A DNA stretch of 7,350 nt from Candidatus Hydrogenedentota bacterium (GCA_022706165.1 JAKJDA010000141.1:1-7350), one strand, 5' to 3'. Numbered from the stretch's first letter, positions 1 to 6,670 are shown. Notes: generated from the sequence alone by a model not told the origin. Numbers and translations are program-made.

Positions 1-1
1 T

Positions 2-700
2 ACGCTGATCGGCAGCGGCACGGCGACGGTGAACGTGTTTTCGTCGTACACGGACGCGGGGGCGACGGCGCTGGACAACGTGGACGGCGACCTGACGTCG
101 CAGATCGTGGTGACGGGTTCGGTGAACCCGGACGTGGTGGGCGTGTACTACCTGTACTTCAACGTGAGCGACGCGGCGGGCAACGCGGCGGTGCAGAAGG
201 TTCGGACGGTGAAGGTGGTGGACAAGGTGAAGCCGGTGGTCACGATGTTGGGGACGAACCCGACGACGCTGAACGTGCAGACGGACGCGTACGTGGAGCC
301 CGGCGCGACGGCGCAGGACAATTATGACGGGGACATCACGTCGCAGATCGTGATAGCGGGTTCGGTGGATACGAACGTGGTGGGGACGTACTACGTCACG
401 TACACGGTGAAGGATTCGTCGAACAACACGACGACGGCCAAGCGTACGGTGAAGGTGGTGGACAAGGTGAAGCCGGTGATCACGATGTTGGGATCGACGC
501 CGGTGTACTTGAACGTAGGGGCCGCGTACGTGGACGCGGGCGCGACGGCGCAAGACAATTATGACGGGGACATTACGTCTCGGATCGTGACGACGAGCAC
601 GGTGAACACGTCCGTGGCGGGGACCTACACGGTGAAATACGCGGTGAAGGACTCGTCGAACAATGCGGCGGTGGCGGTGACGCGCACGGTCCGGGTGTAC
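2..700 (+). repeat. Three tandem DUF5011/HYR-type Ig-like repeats, about 80 codons each
   Basis: The protein repeats an approximately 80-residue unit: a PVxTMLG strand, an LNV strand, the DAGATAxDNxDGD core, a GSVN/TVNT segment, an aromatic GxYxxxxxVxD strand and a closing VKVVD or VRVYA strand. The first copy is cut by the window edge. The DNA is also nearly identical between copies: 206-252 matches 446-492 with one difference, and 303-342 matches 540-579 with two. Such units are typical of extracellular bacterial adhesion or stalk regions; the binding partner is unknown. Confidence 0.85.
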
Positions 701-3343
701 GCGCCTGGGGCGATCGTGGTGACGCCGTCGACGACGCTGGATTTTGGTTCGCAGACGGTGTCGGGCGGTCCGACGTCTCCGGTGACGCTGTGGGTGACGA
801 ACGCAGGGGACGGTCCGTTGGTGTTGACGACGGCAGGGGTGAAGCTGAGCGGCCTGAACGTGAGCGATTTTGCGATCGTGAGCAACGGGATACCGTCGGG
901 CGGGCTGGCTCCTGGCGCGAGCGCGGCGATCGAGCTGACGTTTGACCCGTCGGATTTGGGTCCGCGCACGGCGGTGCTGGCGATCAACAGCAACGCGAAG
1001 AACACGACGTCGTACAAAGTGACGTTGACGGGAACAGGCGCGGAGCCGGTAACGTTGACGACGAACGCCGTGGGCCAGGGTTCCGTGACGGCGAATCCGG
1101 CGGGACCGTATTCGACGGGCGACGTGGTGACGTTGACGGCGACGCCGGCGTCGGGTTGGGCGTTCCAGGGCTGGTCGGGCGATCTGAGCGGATCGACGAA
1201 TCCGGCTTCGCTGACGCTGGACGCGAACAAGAGCGTGAGCGCGACGTTTGTGCGCGTGAGCGCGACGTTGACGTTGACGACGTCGGGTCAGGGAACGATC
1301 GGCGTGGACAAGGCGGCGCCGTACTACGTGGGCGACGTGGTGACGTTGACGGCGACGCCGGCCTCGGGCTGGACGTTCCAGGGCTGGTCGGGCGCCATAG
1401 GCGGCACGACGAATCCGATCAGCGTAACGCTCGGGCAGACAACAACCGTTGTCGCGACGTTTGAGCAGAACCAGTACAGTCTGACTGTCAACATTGTCGG
1501 TCAGGGCACTGTACAGAAAAGCATCGAACCTCCTTACGCGCCCAATACGTCGGTGACGTTAACGCCTGTGCCTTCGTCAGGATGGGCATTCGACCACTGG
1601 TCCGGCGCGCTCACAGGAACGGCAAATCCCGCCACGCTGGTGGTGACGGGGAATGCGGACGTCACGGCGACGTTCATACCGGCAGACCCGTCATTGGTGT
1701 ATGTGCCTGCGGGTTGGTTTGAGATGGGAGCTCCGGGCAATGCGCCCGCGCCTCCGTCGAGCGCCGCACTCGATCTCATGTTGCAGTTGAATGCCCAGGG
1801 ATACGGAGGAGGCGACAAAAACGGAACCAACTCCGGCGCTTATCCCAGCTATGGCCAGCCAAGCACGAAGGGAAATGGCGTGCTTGATCTGGCGGAGGTC
1901 GGCATGCTCGATTATATTCTCAGCCACTCGGACGCGCCGCACTATGCGACGGCCGTGGCGGCTTGGAATCGCAATTTCACCAATATCCAGACCTTGGCGG
2001 CGACGCCCAGCTGGCCCGGAAAATCCTATATAGATGCATGGGGGACGGGATCGTCCGGCGGGATTTTCTTCCCGTACATGACGGTGTCGTGCATGGCCGC
2101 GTATGCGACCATTGGCGACAGCCGCGATTTCGTAACGTATTGGCTGGGAGCGTATGACGTGGGATTCAACATGAGCCTGATTCCCTCGGCGAAGTACGAT
2201 TTCACCACGCGCACCGTGAACGGATTGCCATACAACCTGACGATGTCCTCCGTTCTCGGCATTCACGCCGATGCCGATGGCGACGGTTTCACGAACCAAG
2301 CGGAATGGAACGGGCTCATTGGCGACACGGCGTTTCAGGACCTTATCTGGTCGACCAAGGAAGCGGCGGTCATGGCATATGCCAAGGTCGCGCTTGATCC
2401 TTCCAAGGTGGGCAGTCAGATATCGCTGGATGGTCAGTTCAATGGATATCCGCGGCACTTTGTCCAGCTTTCGCCGTACCGCATCGGCAAGTTTGAGGTG
2501 ACTACGGGCGAATACGTGCAGATGCTGAATCGGGCTCTGTCACAAGGCAAGTTGTGCAAGAAAGACGGCACGGCCTACAACGGCGGCGACGTCTTTTTCA
2601 AAGACGCGACCGCCGAGACAAAGTCGTTGGTGCAACTCAGCGACTCCGATTGTCAAGTGTCCTACTCCGGTGGACAGTTCGTGGTCAAATCGCGCAACGG
2701 AATGTCCATGGCCAATCATCCCATGGTCGAAGTGTCGTGGTACGGCGCGGTGGCGTACTGCAACTGGCTGAGTGAAGCAAAGGGCCTGACGCCTTGCTAC
2801 AACCTCAGCACGTGGCAGCGTGTCCAGCCTGCCGGCAACGGTTATCGATTGCCCACGGAGGCGGAGTGGGAGCGCGCGGCGGCGTGGGACACGCGTTATG
2901 CGGAGAGTTCGACGTTGCCCGATGGATCGCGCGGCAAGCACTGGGTCTATGGGACTTCCAGCGACGTGTTGGATTTTTCGTGCAGCAACTATAACGACTT
3001 CTATGGCGGCCAGTATTGCAATCCGGTGGGATTGACGACCAAGCCGTACACCTCGCCGGTGGGCTATTTCAATGGCCGCCCGGGCACGGTGGACAGCAAG
3101 AGCCCCGTGGGATGTTATGACATGAGCGGCAATGTGTGGGAGTGGTGCCAGGATTGGAAGGGCGATTATTCCAGCGATAGTCAAGTTGATCCGCAAGGCG
3201 CGGTGAGCGGCGGCTTCTTCGTATTGCGCGGCGGCGGGTGGAGCTTTATTGCGGGCCACTGCCGGACGGATTACCGCGGGTGGGAAATCCCCGCGCATAC
3301 AGGCTTCAACGAGGGATTCCGCATCGCGCAGTCCGTTCAGTAG
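2..3343 (+). CDS. Modular surface/secreted protein with Ig-like and InlB repeats and C-terminal FGE-sulfatase-like domain (5' partial)
   Basis: The frame is open from the left edge, so the N-terminus and any signal peptide are outside the window; the GTG at 29 is inside the first repeat and is not a real start. Residues below are numbered from that GTG. In order: three DUF5011/HYR-like Ig repeats (to about 225, each with DAGATAxDNxDGD or a close variant), a choice-of-anchor/ASH-type beta domain (about 229-340), three InlB B-type repeats (341-408, 411-478, 483-549, each with a GWxFxxWSG core), then an FGE-sulfatase (SUMF1/EgtB fold) domain from 555 to the end. FGE signatures are YVPAGWFEMG (558-567), VSWYGAVAYCNWL (from 902), RLPTEAEW (940-947), MSGNVWEW (1032-1039), RGGGW (1067-1071) and a final GFRI. 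The domain is interrupted by about 240 residues with EF-hand-like loops. Phe1073 replaces the first catalytic Cys; Cys1078 is kept. Enzymatic formylglycine formation is therefore doubtful; a binding or structural role outside the cytoplasm is inferred. No C-terminal sorting signal or membrane segment is seen. Confidence 0.88.
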   Translation, partial: TLIGSGTATVNVFSSYTDAGATALDNVDGDLTSQIVVTGSVNPDVVGVYYLYFNVSDAAGNAAVQKVRTVKVVDKVKPVVTMLGTNPTTLNVQTDAYVEPGATAQDNYDGDITSQIVIAGSVDTNVVGTYYVTYTVKDSSNNTTTAKRTVKVVDKVKPVITMLGSTPVYLNVGAAYVDAGATAQDNYDGDITSRIVTTSTVNTSVAGTYTVKYAVKDSSNNAAVAVTRTVRVYAPGAIVVTPSTTLDFGSQTVSGGPTSPVTLWVTNAGDGPLVLTTAGVKLSGLNVSDFAIVSNGIPSGGLAPGASAAIELTFDPSDLGPRTAVLAINSNAKNTTSYKVTLTGTGAEPVTLTTNAVGQGSVTANPAGPYSTGDVVTLTATPASGWAFQGWSGDLSGSTNPASLTLDANKSVSATFVRVSATLTLTTSGQGTIGVDKAAPYYVGDVVTLTATPASGWTFQGWSGAIGGTTNPISVTLGQTTTVVATFEQNQYSLTVNIVGQGTVQKSIEPPYAPNTSVTLTPVPSSGWAFDHWSGALTGTANPATLVVTGNADVTATFIPADPSLVYVPAGWFEMGAPGNAPAPPSSAALDLMLQLNAQGYGGGDKNGTNSGAYPSYGQPSTKGNGVLDLAEVGMLDYILSHSDAPHYATAVAAWNRNFTNIQTLAATPSWPGKSYIDAWGTGSSGGIFFPYMTVSCMAAYATIGDSRDFVTYWLGAYDVGFNMSLIPSAKYDFTTRTVNGLPYNLTMSSVLGIHADADGDGFTNQAEWNGLIGDTAFQDLIWSTKEAAVMAYAKVALDPSKVGSQISLDGQFNGYPRHFVQLSPYRIGKFEVTTGEYVQMLNRALSQGKLCKKDGTAYNGGDVFFKDATAETKSLVQLSDSDCQVSYSGGQFVVKSRNGMSMANHPMVEVSWYGAVAYCNWLSEAKGLTPCYNLSTWQRVQPAGNGYRLPTEAEWERAAAWDTRYAESSTLPDGSRGKHWVYGTSSDVLDFSCSNYNDFYGGQYCNPVGLTTKPYTSPVGYFNGRPGTVDSKSPVGCYDMSGNVWEWCQDWKGDYSSDSQVDPQGAVSGGFFVLRGGGWSFIAGHCRTDYRGWEIPAHTGFNEGFRIAQSVQ
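1049..1675 (+). repeat. Three tandem InlB B-type (beta-grasp-like) repeats
   Basis: Three units of about 71 codons share the plan GQG (N-terminal strand), PY..G/N.SVTLTPxP or DVVTLTATP, SGWxFxxWSG, TNP and a closing ATF. Copies one and two are almost the same at DNA level: 1121-1180 against 1334-1393 differ at three of 60 positions, an offset of 213 bp. The third copy (residues 483-549) is diverged in both protein and codon use. The family is widespread in secreted and surface proteins of environmental bacteria; here it acts as the spacer between the Ig-like part and the FGE-like domain. Confidence 0.83.
1730..2452 (+). other. Insertion of about 240 residues inside the FGE-like domain, with EF-hand-like calcium loops
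   Basis: In the FGE family the FxMG strand is normally followed within roughly 15-30 residues by the strand that here reads HFVQLSPYRIGKFEVT. In this protein residues 568-808 separate them. The insert holds a canonical EF-hand loop at 748-759 (Asp748, Asp750, Asp752, Phe754, Asn756, Glu759, with Gly753 at the turn). A weaker dockerin-like loop lies at 612-623 (Gly617, Asp620, Glu623, but Ser at position 1). ALDP at 788-791 follows the second loop, an arrangement I associate from memory with secreted proteins of PVC-like and uncultured phyla. Between the loops is a mixed aromatic-rich segment that I do not recognise. Calcium binding is inferred from the motif only. Confidence 0.65.
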
Positions 3344-3390
3344 TAGAATCCATAGGCCGGTTGTCGCGCGCATGCGGCGGCCGGACGCAC

Positions 3391-3410
3391 TCGGCGCATA
3401 GCGCCGATTT
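3391..3410 (+). terminator. Short GC-rich hairpin followed by TTT, likely terminator of the modular protein gene
   Basis: TCGGCGC at 3391-3397 pairs perfectly with GCGCCGA at 3401-3407 over a three-base loop, and the stem is followed by TTT at 3408-3410. It lies 47 bp after the stop codon of the modular protein gene. The T-run is short, so termination may be weak or helped by the next hairpin. Confidence 0.5.
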
Positions 3411-3418
3411 CGCCTCAA

Positions 3419-3454
3419 AGCGGGCGGAGACTGAGCAATTGGTTTCCGCCCGCT
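3419..3454 (+). terminator. Strong 10-12 bp stem-loop, possible U-tract-less or bidirectional terminator
   Basis: AGCGGGCGGA at 3419-3428 is a perfect inverted repeat of 3445-3454. One G-T pair and one A-T pair extend the stem inward and leave a 12-base loop. No T-run follows on the plus strand; on the minus strand the stem is followed only by CTTTG. It is the most stable-looking structure in the window. It may be a back-up terminator, an RNA-processing or 3'-end-protecting structure, or a protein site. Confidence 0.45.
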
Positions 3455-3474
3455 GAACGCATGCAGGGGCGTCG

Positions 3475-3494
3475 CGCATGCCGAAGGGCGTGCG
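3475..3494 (+). other. Third stem-loop in the spacer, 8 bp with a four-base loop
   Basis: CGCATGCC at 3475-3482 pairs with GGCGTGCG at 3487-3494 (one U-G wobble in RNA) around the loop GAAG. It is followed by TTCCTC, a weak pyrimidine-rich tail. Together with the two hairpins just upstream it makes three stem-loops within 104 bases. Function is not known; terminator-like, or part of a structured transcript. Confidence 0.35.
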
Positions 3495-3546
3495 TTCCTC
3501 CGACTAATCGCGCATGCTGCCGGAAAATCGCCGCGCTTCATCGCTT

Positions 3547-3593
3547 TCCTTCAAAGAGTTGCGAAGGATCCGCGACAAAGCTACGCTTGTGGC
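3547..3593 (+). promoter_or_regulatory. Possible copA promoter with operator-like dyad; no Shine-Dalgarno at the start codon
   Basis: TCCTTC (3547-3552) and GAAGGA (3563-3568) form a perfect 6-bp dyad with a 10-bp spacer. A sigma70-like pair overlaps it: TTGCGA at 3559-3564 and TACGCT at 3582-3587, 17 bp apart. That places the expected transcription start at about 3594, the A of the copA ATG. The only purine-rich SD-like stretch, AAGGA at 3564-3568, is 25 bases upstream, too far to work as a ribosome site. A leaderless transcript would fit these facts. The CCTTC/GAAGG half-sites recall MerR-family copper boxes (CueR), but the spacing is one base longer than the usual arrangement, so the regulator is not identified. 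Confidence 0.3.
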
Positions 3594-5840
3594 ATGAAAA
3601 AGAACCTCGCGAAAGTCACGCTTGCCATTTCCGGGATGTCATGCGCGGGGTGCGTACGAACGGTCGAGGCCGCACTGCTCAAGACGCCGGGGGTGCATGA
3701 AGCGACCGTCAATCTTGCAACCCATGAGGCGACTGTGTCGCATAACCCGGACTTGTGTTCGCCGTCTGCCTTGATCGAGTCCGTCACGCGTGCGGGGTAT
3801 GGAGCGCGGGATGTGTCCGATCCCCTGAGGCTCTCGGAGAAAGACGATGAGTCCGTGCGGGCATACCGCGCGGCGCGGCGCAGGGCGACGACGGCTTGGG
3901 CGCTGACAGGCCCTGTCGCCATCCTCATGATCGTTCATATGCTTCACATCGTCCATCTTCCCCGCATGGACCTTGTTGAAACGTTGCTCGCCTTGCCGGT
4001 TCTTGCCGTCGCGGGCGCGCATACATTCCGCCAAGGCGTCAGGAGCGCGATGGCGCTGCGCCCGACGATGGACGCGTTGGTGTCGTTGGGATCCGGCGCT
4101 GCGTTTCTGACAGGACCGATGCGCCTTCTTGGCGTGCAGGTAGACAACTACGCTGCTGTTGCCGCGATGATCATGGCGTTTCATCTCACGGGACGTTGCC
4201 TGGAAGCAGGGGCCCGGGGGCGCGCCTCGCAGGCCATGCGACGGTTGCTTGAACTCGGCGTGAAGACGGCGCGCGTGATGCGCGACGACAGGGAACAGGA
4301 TGTGCCGATCGACGAGGTCGTTGTCGATGACCTTATCGTCGTGCGTCCGGGCGAAAAGATTCCGACAGATGGCATGGTCATGAGCGGACAGAGCGCCGTG
4401 GACGAGTCGATGGCGACGGGCGAGCCTATCCCCGTCGAAAAGTCTGTCGGCGACAGCGTCATCGGCGCGACTCTCAACACGACCGGCGCGATTACGATAC
4501 GCGCCACCCGCGTCGGCAAGGACACGTTTCTGGCGCAGGTGGCGCGCATAGTTCGAGAAACGCAAGGCACGAAGGTTCCTATCCAAGAACTCGCCGATCG
4601 CGTAACCGGCGCGTTTGTGCCTGCGATTCTTGCGATCGCGCTACTGACTTTTGCGGCGTGGATGATCTTTCCCGGCCCGTTGAGCGCGTTCAGCGTAAAC
4701 GTTGCCGCGTATCTGCCATGGGGCATTCCACAGGAGACGTCGCCGTTGACGCGGGCGGTGTTCGCGGCAGTCGCCGTGCTCGTGATTGCGTGTCCATGCG
4801 CGATGGGGCTGGCCACGCCGACCGCGTTGATGGCGGGCGCCGCGGCAGGCGCGGCGCGCGGCATTCTCTTCCGCAATGGCCAGGCGGCGCAGGCGCTCAG
4901 CGGCGTTCGCGTGGCGTGTCTCGACAAGACCGGCACCTTGACCTGCGGCACGCCGACGGTGATAGACGTCGTGTTCTTCGCGGCCCCCCCCCGGGCAGCG
5001 TTGCTTCGGTGCGCCGCGTCCGTTGAGGCGTTGTCCGAGCATCCGCTCGCGCGCGCCATTGTCGCATACGCCGCGCACGAGGGAATTCTCCCCGTTGGCG
5101 CGGATCATTTTCAGGCGGTTCCCGGCAAGGGCGCTTCGGCCGTCGTTCAAGGCCATGCGACTCATGTGGGGAAGTTGGAATATCTCGCGGGATTGGACAT
5201 CGACGTCAGCGCGGCGGCGTCTGCGCTGGAGTTTCACGCGCACGCGGGCAGAACTTTCGTGACGCTCGCCATCGATCGGCAGGTCGTAGCGGCGTTTATC
5301 GTGGCGGACCCGCTCAAGGAGACGGCGCGCGACGCCGTGGCTGCGTTGCAATCGATGGGGATCGAGGTTGTGATGTTGACCGGCGACAATGCGCGCACGG
5401 CCCAGGTCATTGCGCAGGAGGCTGGCATTGCGCGCGTGATGGCCGACGTACTGCCCGATCAAAAGCGCGAAGCCGTGGCGCGTTTGCAGCAGGAGTTTGG
5501 ACTGGCGGCGATGGTTGGAGACGGCATCAACGATGCGGCGGCTCTTGCTCAAGCGGACGCCGGCATCGCCATTGGCGCCGGCGCGGATATCGCCATCGAG
5601 TCATCGGGGATCACCCTTGTCAGCGGGCGGCTCGACGCCTTGGTTGACGCCGTGCGCCTTTCCCGCGCCTTGTTGCGCACGATCCGGCAGAATCTTTTTT
5701 GGGCCTTCGGATACAACCTCATTGCCGTGCCCTTGGCGATGGCGGGCCTGCTCCATCCGCTGGTCGCCGAGGCGGCGATGGCGCTCAGTTCGATCAATGT
5801 CATCGCAAACTCGCTGCGGCTCCGGCGTTTCGCGCCGTAA
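3594..5840 (+). CDS. copA: Copper-exporting P1B-type ATPase (CopA-like)
   Basis: Probable integral inner-membrane pump that uses ATP to move Cu(I) out of the cytoplasm. The N-terminus is one heavy-metal-associated domain (about 1-75) with GMSCAGC, metal-binding Cys17 and Cys20. Later signatures are [12 protein letters not shown] in the membrane region, the TGE actuator loop (275-277), the CPC metal site of transmembrane helix 6 (400-402), the phosphorylated Asp444 in DKTGT, SEHPLA with His483-Pro484, TGDN (596-599) and GDGIND (642-647). Tyr707-Asn708 and Met729 with Ser732-Ser733 near the C-terminus complete the Cu(I) subclass (P1B-1) signature. The length of 748 residues is normal for a one-HMA CopA. 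The ATG is chosen because it leaves a complete HMA domain and no upstream start exists in frame, although no close ribosome site is present. No copper chaperone or regulator gene is beside it. A run of nine C (4984-4992) lies between DKTGT and the HP motif, but the frame is intact. Silver transport is also possible. Confidence 0.93.
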   Translation: MKKNLAKVTLAISGMSCAGCVRTVEAALLKTPGVHEATVNLATHEATVSHNPDLCSPSALIESVTRAGYGARDVSDPLRLSEKDDESVRAYRAARRRATTAWALTGPVAILMIVHMLHIVHLPRMDLVETLLALPVLAVAGAHTFRQGVRSAMALRPTMDALVSLGSGAAFLTGPMRLLGVQVDNYAAVAAMIMAFHLTGRCLEAGARGRASQAMRRLLELGVKTARVMRDDREQDVPIDEVVVDDLIVVRPGEKIPTDGMVMSGQSAVDESMATGEPIPVEKSVGDSVIGATLNTTGAITIRATRVGKDTFLAQVARIVRETQGTKVPIQELADRVTGAFVPAILAIALLTFAAWMIFPGPLSAFSVNVAAYLPWGIPQETSPLTRAVFAAVAVLVIACPCAMGLATPTALMAGAAAGAARGILFRNGQAAQALSGVRVACLDKTGTLTCGTPTVIDVVFFAAPPRAALLRCAASVEALSEHPLARAIVAYAAHEGILPVGADHFQAVPGKGASAVVQGHATHVGKLEYLAGLDIDVSAAASALEFHAHAGRTFVTLAIDRQVVAAFIVADPLKETARDAVAALQSMGIEVVMLTGDNARTAQVIAQEAGIARVMADVLPDQKREAVARLQQEFGLAAMVGDGINDAAALAQADAGIAIGAGADIAIESSGITLVSGRLDALVDAVRLSRALLRTIRQNLFWAFGYNLIAVPLAMAGLLHPLVAEAAMALSSINVIANSLRLRRFAP

Positions 5841-5856
5841 GCGTCGCGCGCTCCAC
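5841..5856. other. 16-bp convergent gap between copA and the amidotransferase gene
   Basis: There is no room for a separate terminator between the two stop codons. A small hairpin, CGGCG at 5823-5827 with CGCCG at 5833-5837, lies inside the last codons of copA without a T-run. The 3' ends of the two transcripts probably overlap. Confidence 0.6.
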
Positions 5857-6564
5857 TTACACGGCGCCGGCGGTTGCGGCGTGCAGATTGTCCAGCATCC
5901 GAAACAAATGGGCATGCGTCGTTTCCACATGGGCCATTCCCGCCCGCATTTCCGCCGGCGACTGGCAATATGGGCCGCCGTCTAGTTCGTCTTCGCAATG
6001 CACGAGCATGTCTTCGATGCTCGCCCGTTCGTATTCGAAGTGAAACTGCAGCCCCAATACGCGACCCTCGTAGACAAAGGCCTGGTGTTCACACCCTGCG
6101 CTGCATGCGGCATGGGTTGCGCCCGGCGGCACTGCAAACGTGTCCCCGTGCCAGTGAAATGCGGGGAATTCCCTCGGAAACCCTGCGAATACGGGCGATT
6201 TCGCGCCTTGCTCTGTCAGCCTGACCGGAAACCAGCCTATCTCTTTGTGTTCGTTGCGACGAACGCCCCCCCCAAGCGCGTCGGCGATAAGTTGTCCGCC
6301 CAGGCACGACCCCACCAATACGCGCCGCTTTTCGATGCAGCGCGCGATGAACGTTTTTTCACGCGCGAGCCACGGGTGCGACGATTCCTCATAAATGTTC
6401 ATCGGCCCGCCCAAAATGACCAGCCAATCGATTTCCGATGCTTCGGGAAGCGGCTGTTCCTCGTACAGCAAGGTGCTGGTTATCGTGAATCCCTTGCCAA
6501 TCGCCCATCGACGCATCGCTGCGAGGTCTTCAAAAGGCACGTGTTGCAAATAGTGCAATCGCAT
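5857..6564 (-). CDS. Stand-alone class I (type 1) glutamine amidotransferase-like protein
   Basis: A 235-residue cytoplasmic protein with a complete GATase1 (GuaA-like, COG0518 type) domain. Visible features are LGGPMNIYEE with HPWLAREKTFI (51-73), the nucleophile elbow GSCLGGQ with Cys87, the HWHGDTF segment (137-143) followed by PPG, and the catalytic pair in QFHFEYE, His175 and Glu177. The triad is complete, so glutamine hydrolysis is plausible. No synthetase domain is fused and no partner gene is adjacent, so the ammonia acceptor is unknown; some family members instead act on gamma-glutamyl compounds. The ATG is supported by AGGAG at 6571-6575, six bases upstream. The gene converges on copA with 16 bp between stop codons. 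A run of eight G in the coding strand (6266-6273) encodes part of LGGG and keeps frame. Confidence 0.9.
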   Translation of the reverse strand: MRLHYLQHVPFEDLAAMRRWAIGKGFTITSTLLYEEQPLPEASEIDWLVILGGPMNIYEESSHPWLAREKTFIARCIEKRRVLVGSCLGGQLIADALGGGVRRNEHKEIGWFPVRLTEQGAKSPVFAGFPREFPAFHWHGDTFAVPPGATHAACSAGCEHQAFVYEGRVLGLQFHFEYERASIEDMLVHCEDELDGGPYCQSPAEMRAGMAHVETTHAHLFRMLDNLHAATAGAV

Positions 6565-6570
6565 GGCGCG

Positions 6571-6575
6571 CTCCT
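6571..6575 (-). promoter_or_regulatory. Ribosome binding site of the amidotransferase gene
   Basis: The minus strand reads AGGAG at these positions, six bases before the ATG at 6564. It decides the start codon against later in-frame ATGs. Confidence 0.75.
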
Positions 6576-6582
6576 ATGTCTG

Positions 6583-6602
6583 CCGACGCGCCCGCGCGTC
6601 GG
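6583..6602 (-). promoter_or_regulatory. GC-rich leader hairpin just upstream of the amidotransferase ribosome site
   Basis: CCGACGCG at 6583-6590 and CGCGTCGG at 6595-6602 form a perfect 8-bp stem with a four-base loop. In the amidotransferase transcript it would end seven bases before the AGGAG ribosome site. It could modulate translation, stabilise the 5' end, or be a dyad operator in DNA. There is no T-run on either side, so an intrinsic terminator is unlikely. Confidence 0.4.
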
Positions 6603-6670
6603 ATTGGATATCGCGATCGTCGCCGTCGACGGAAGCAATCGCTTGTCGTCGCATGCACGAACCGCGGCGC

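Noticed and set aside
2..1675. Repeats as a CRISPR array or mobile element
   Set aside because: The repeats are long, in frame and encode known extracellular modules, without spacers, terminal inverted repeats or a transposase.
29..3343. GTG at 29 as the true start of the modular protein
   Set aside because: The frame is open to the left edge and the codons before 29 continue the Ig-like repeat, so the gene begins upstream of the window.
2540..3541. Long minus-strand open frame opposite the FGE-like domain (333 codons)
   Set aside because: It mirrors a GC-rich coding gene with clear family motifs, is Arg/Ala-rich without recognisable domains, and has no supporting ribosome site.
3344..3593. 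Riboswitch or tRNA in the spacer before copA
   Set aside because: The stem-loops do not form a cloverleaf or any riboswitch fold I recognise, and no conserved aptamer sequence is visible.
3639..5552. Several long minus-strand open frames opposite copA
   Set aside because: All lie inside a gene with complete P1B ATPase motifs; their translations are Arg/His/Ala-rich low-complexity products typical of antisense frames at high GC.
2732..5840. Functional pairing of the FGE-like protein with copA, because FGE enzymes need Cu(I)
   Set aside because: The FGE-like domain lacks one copper-binding Cys, the genes are separated by stem-loops and a probable promoter, and the FGE-like protein appears extracellular while CopA exports copper from the cytoplasm. 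Chance adjacency is simpler.
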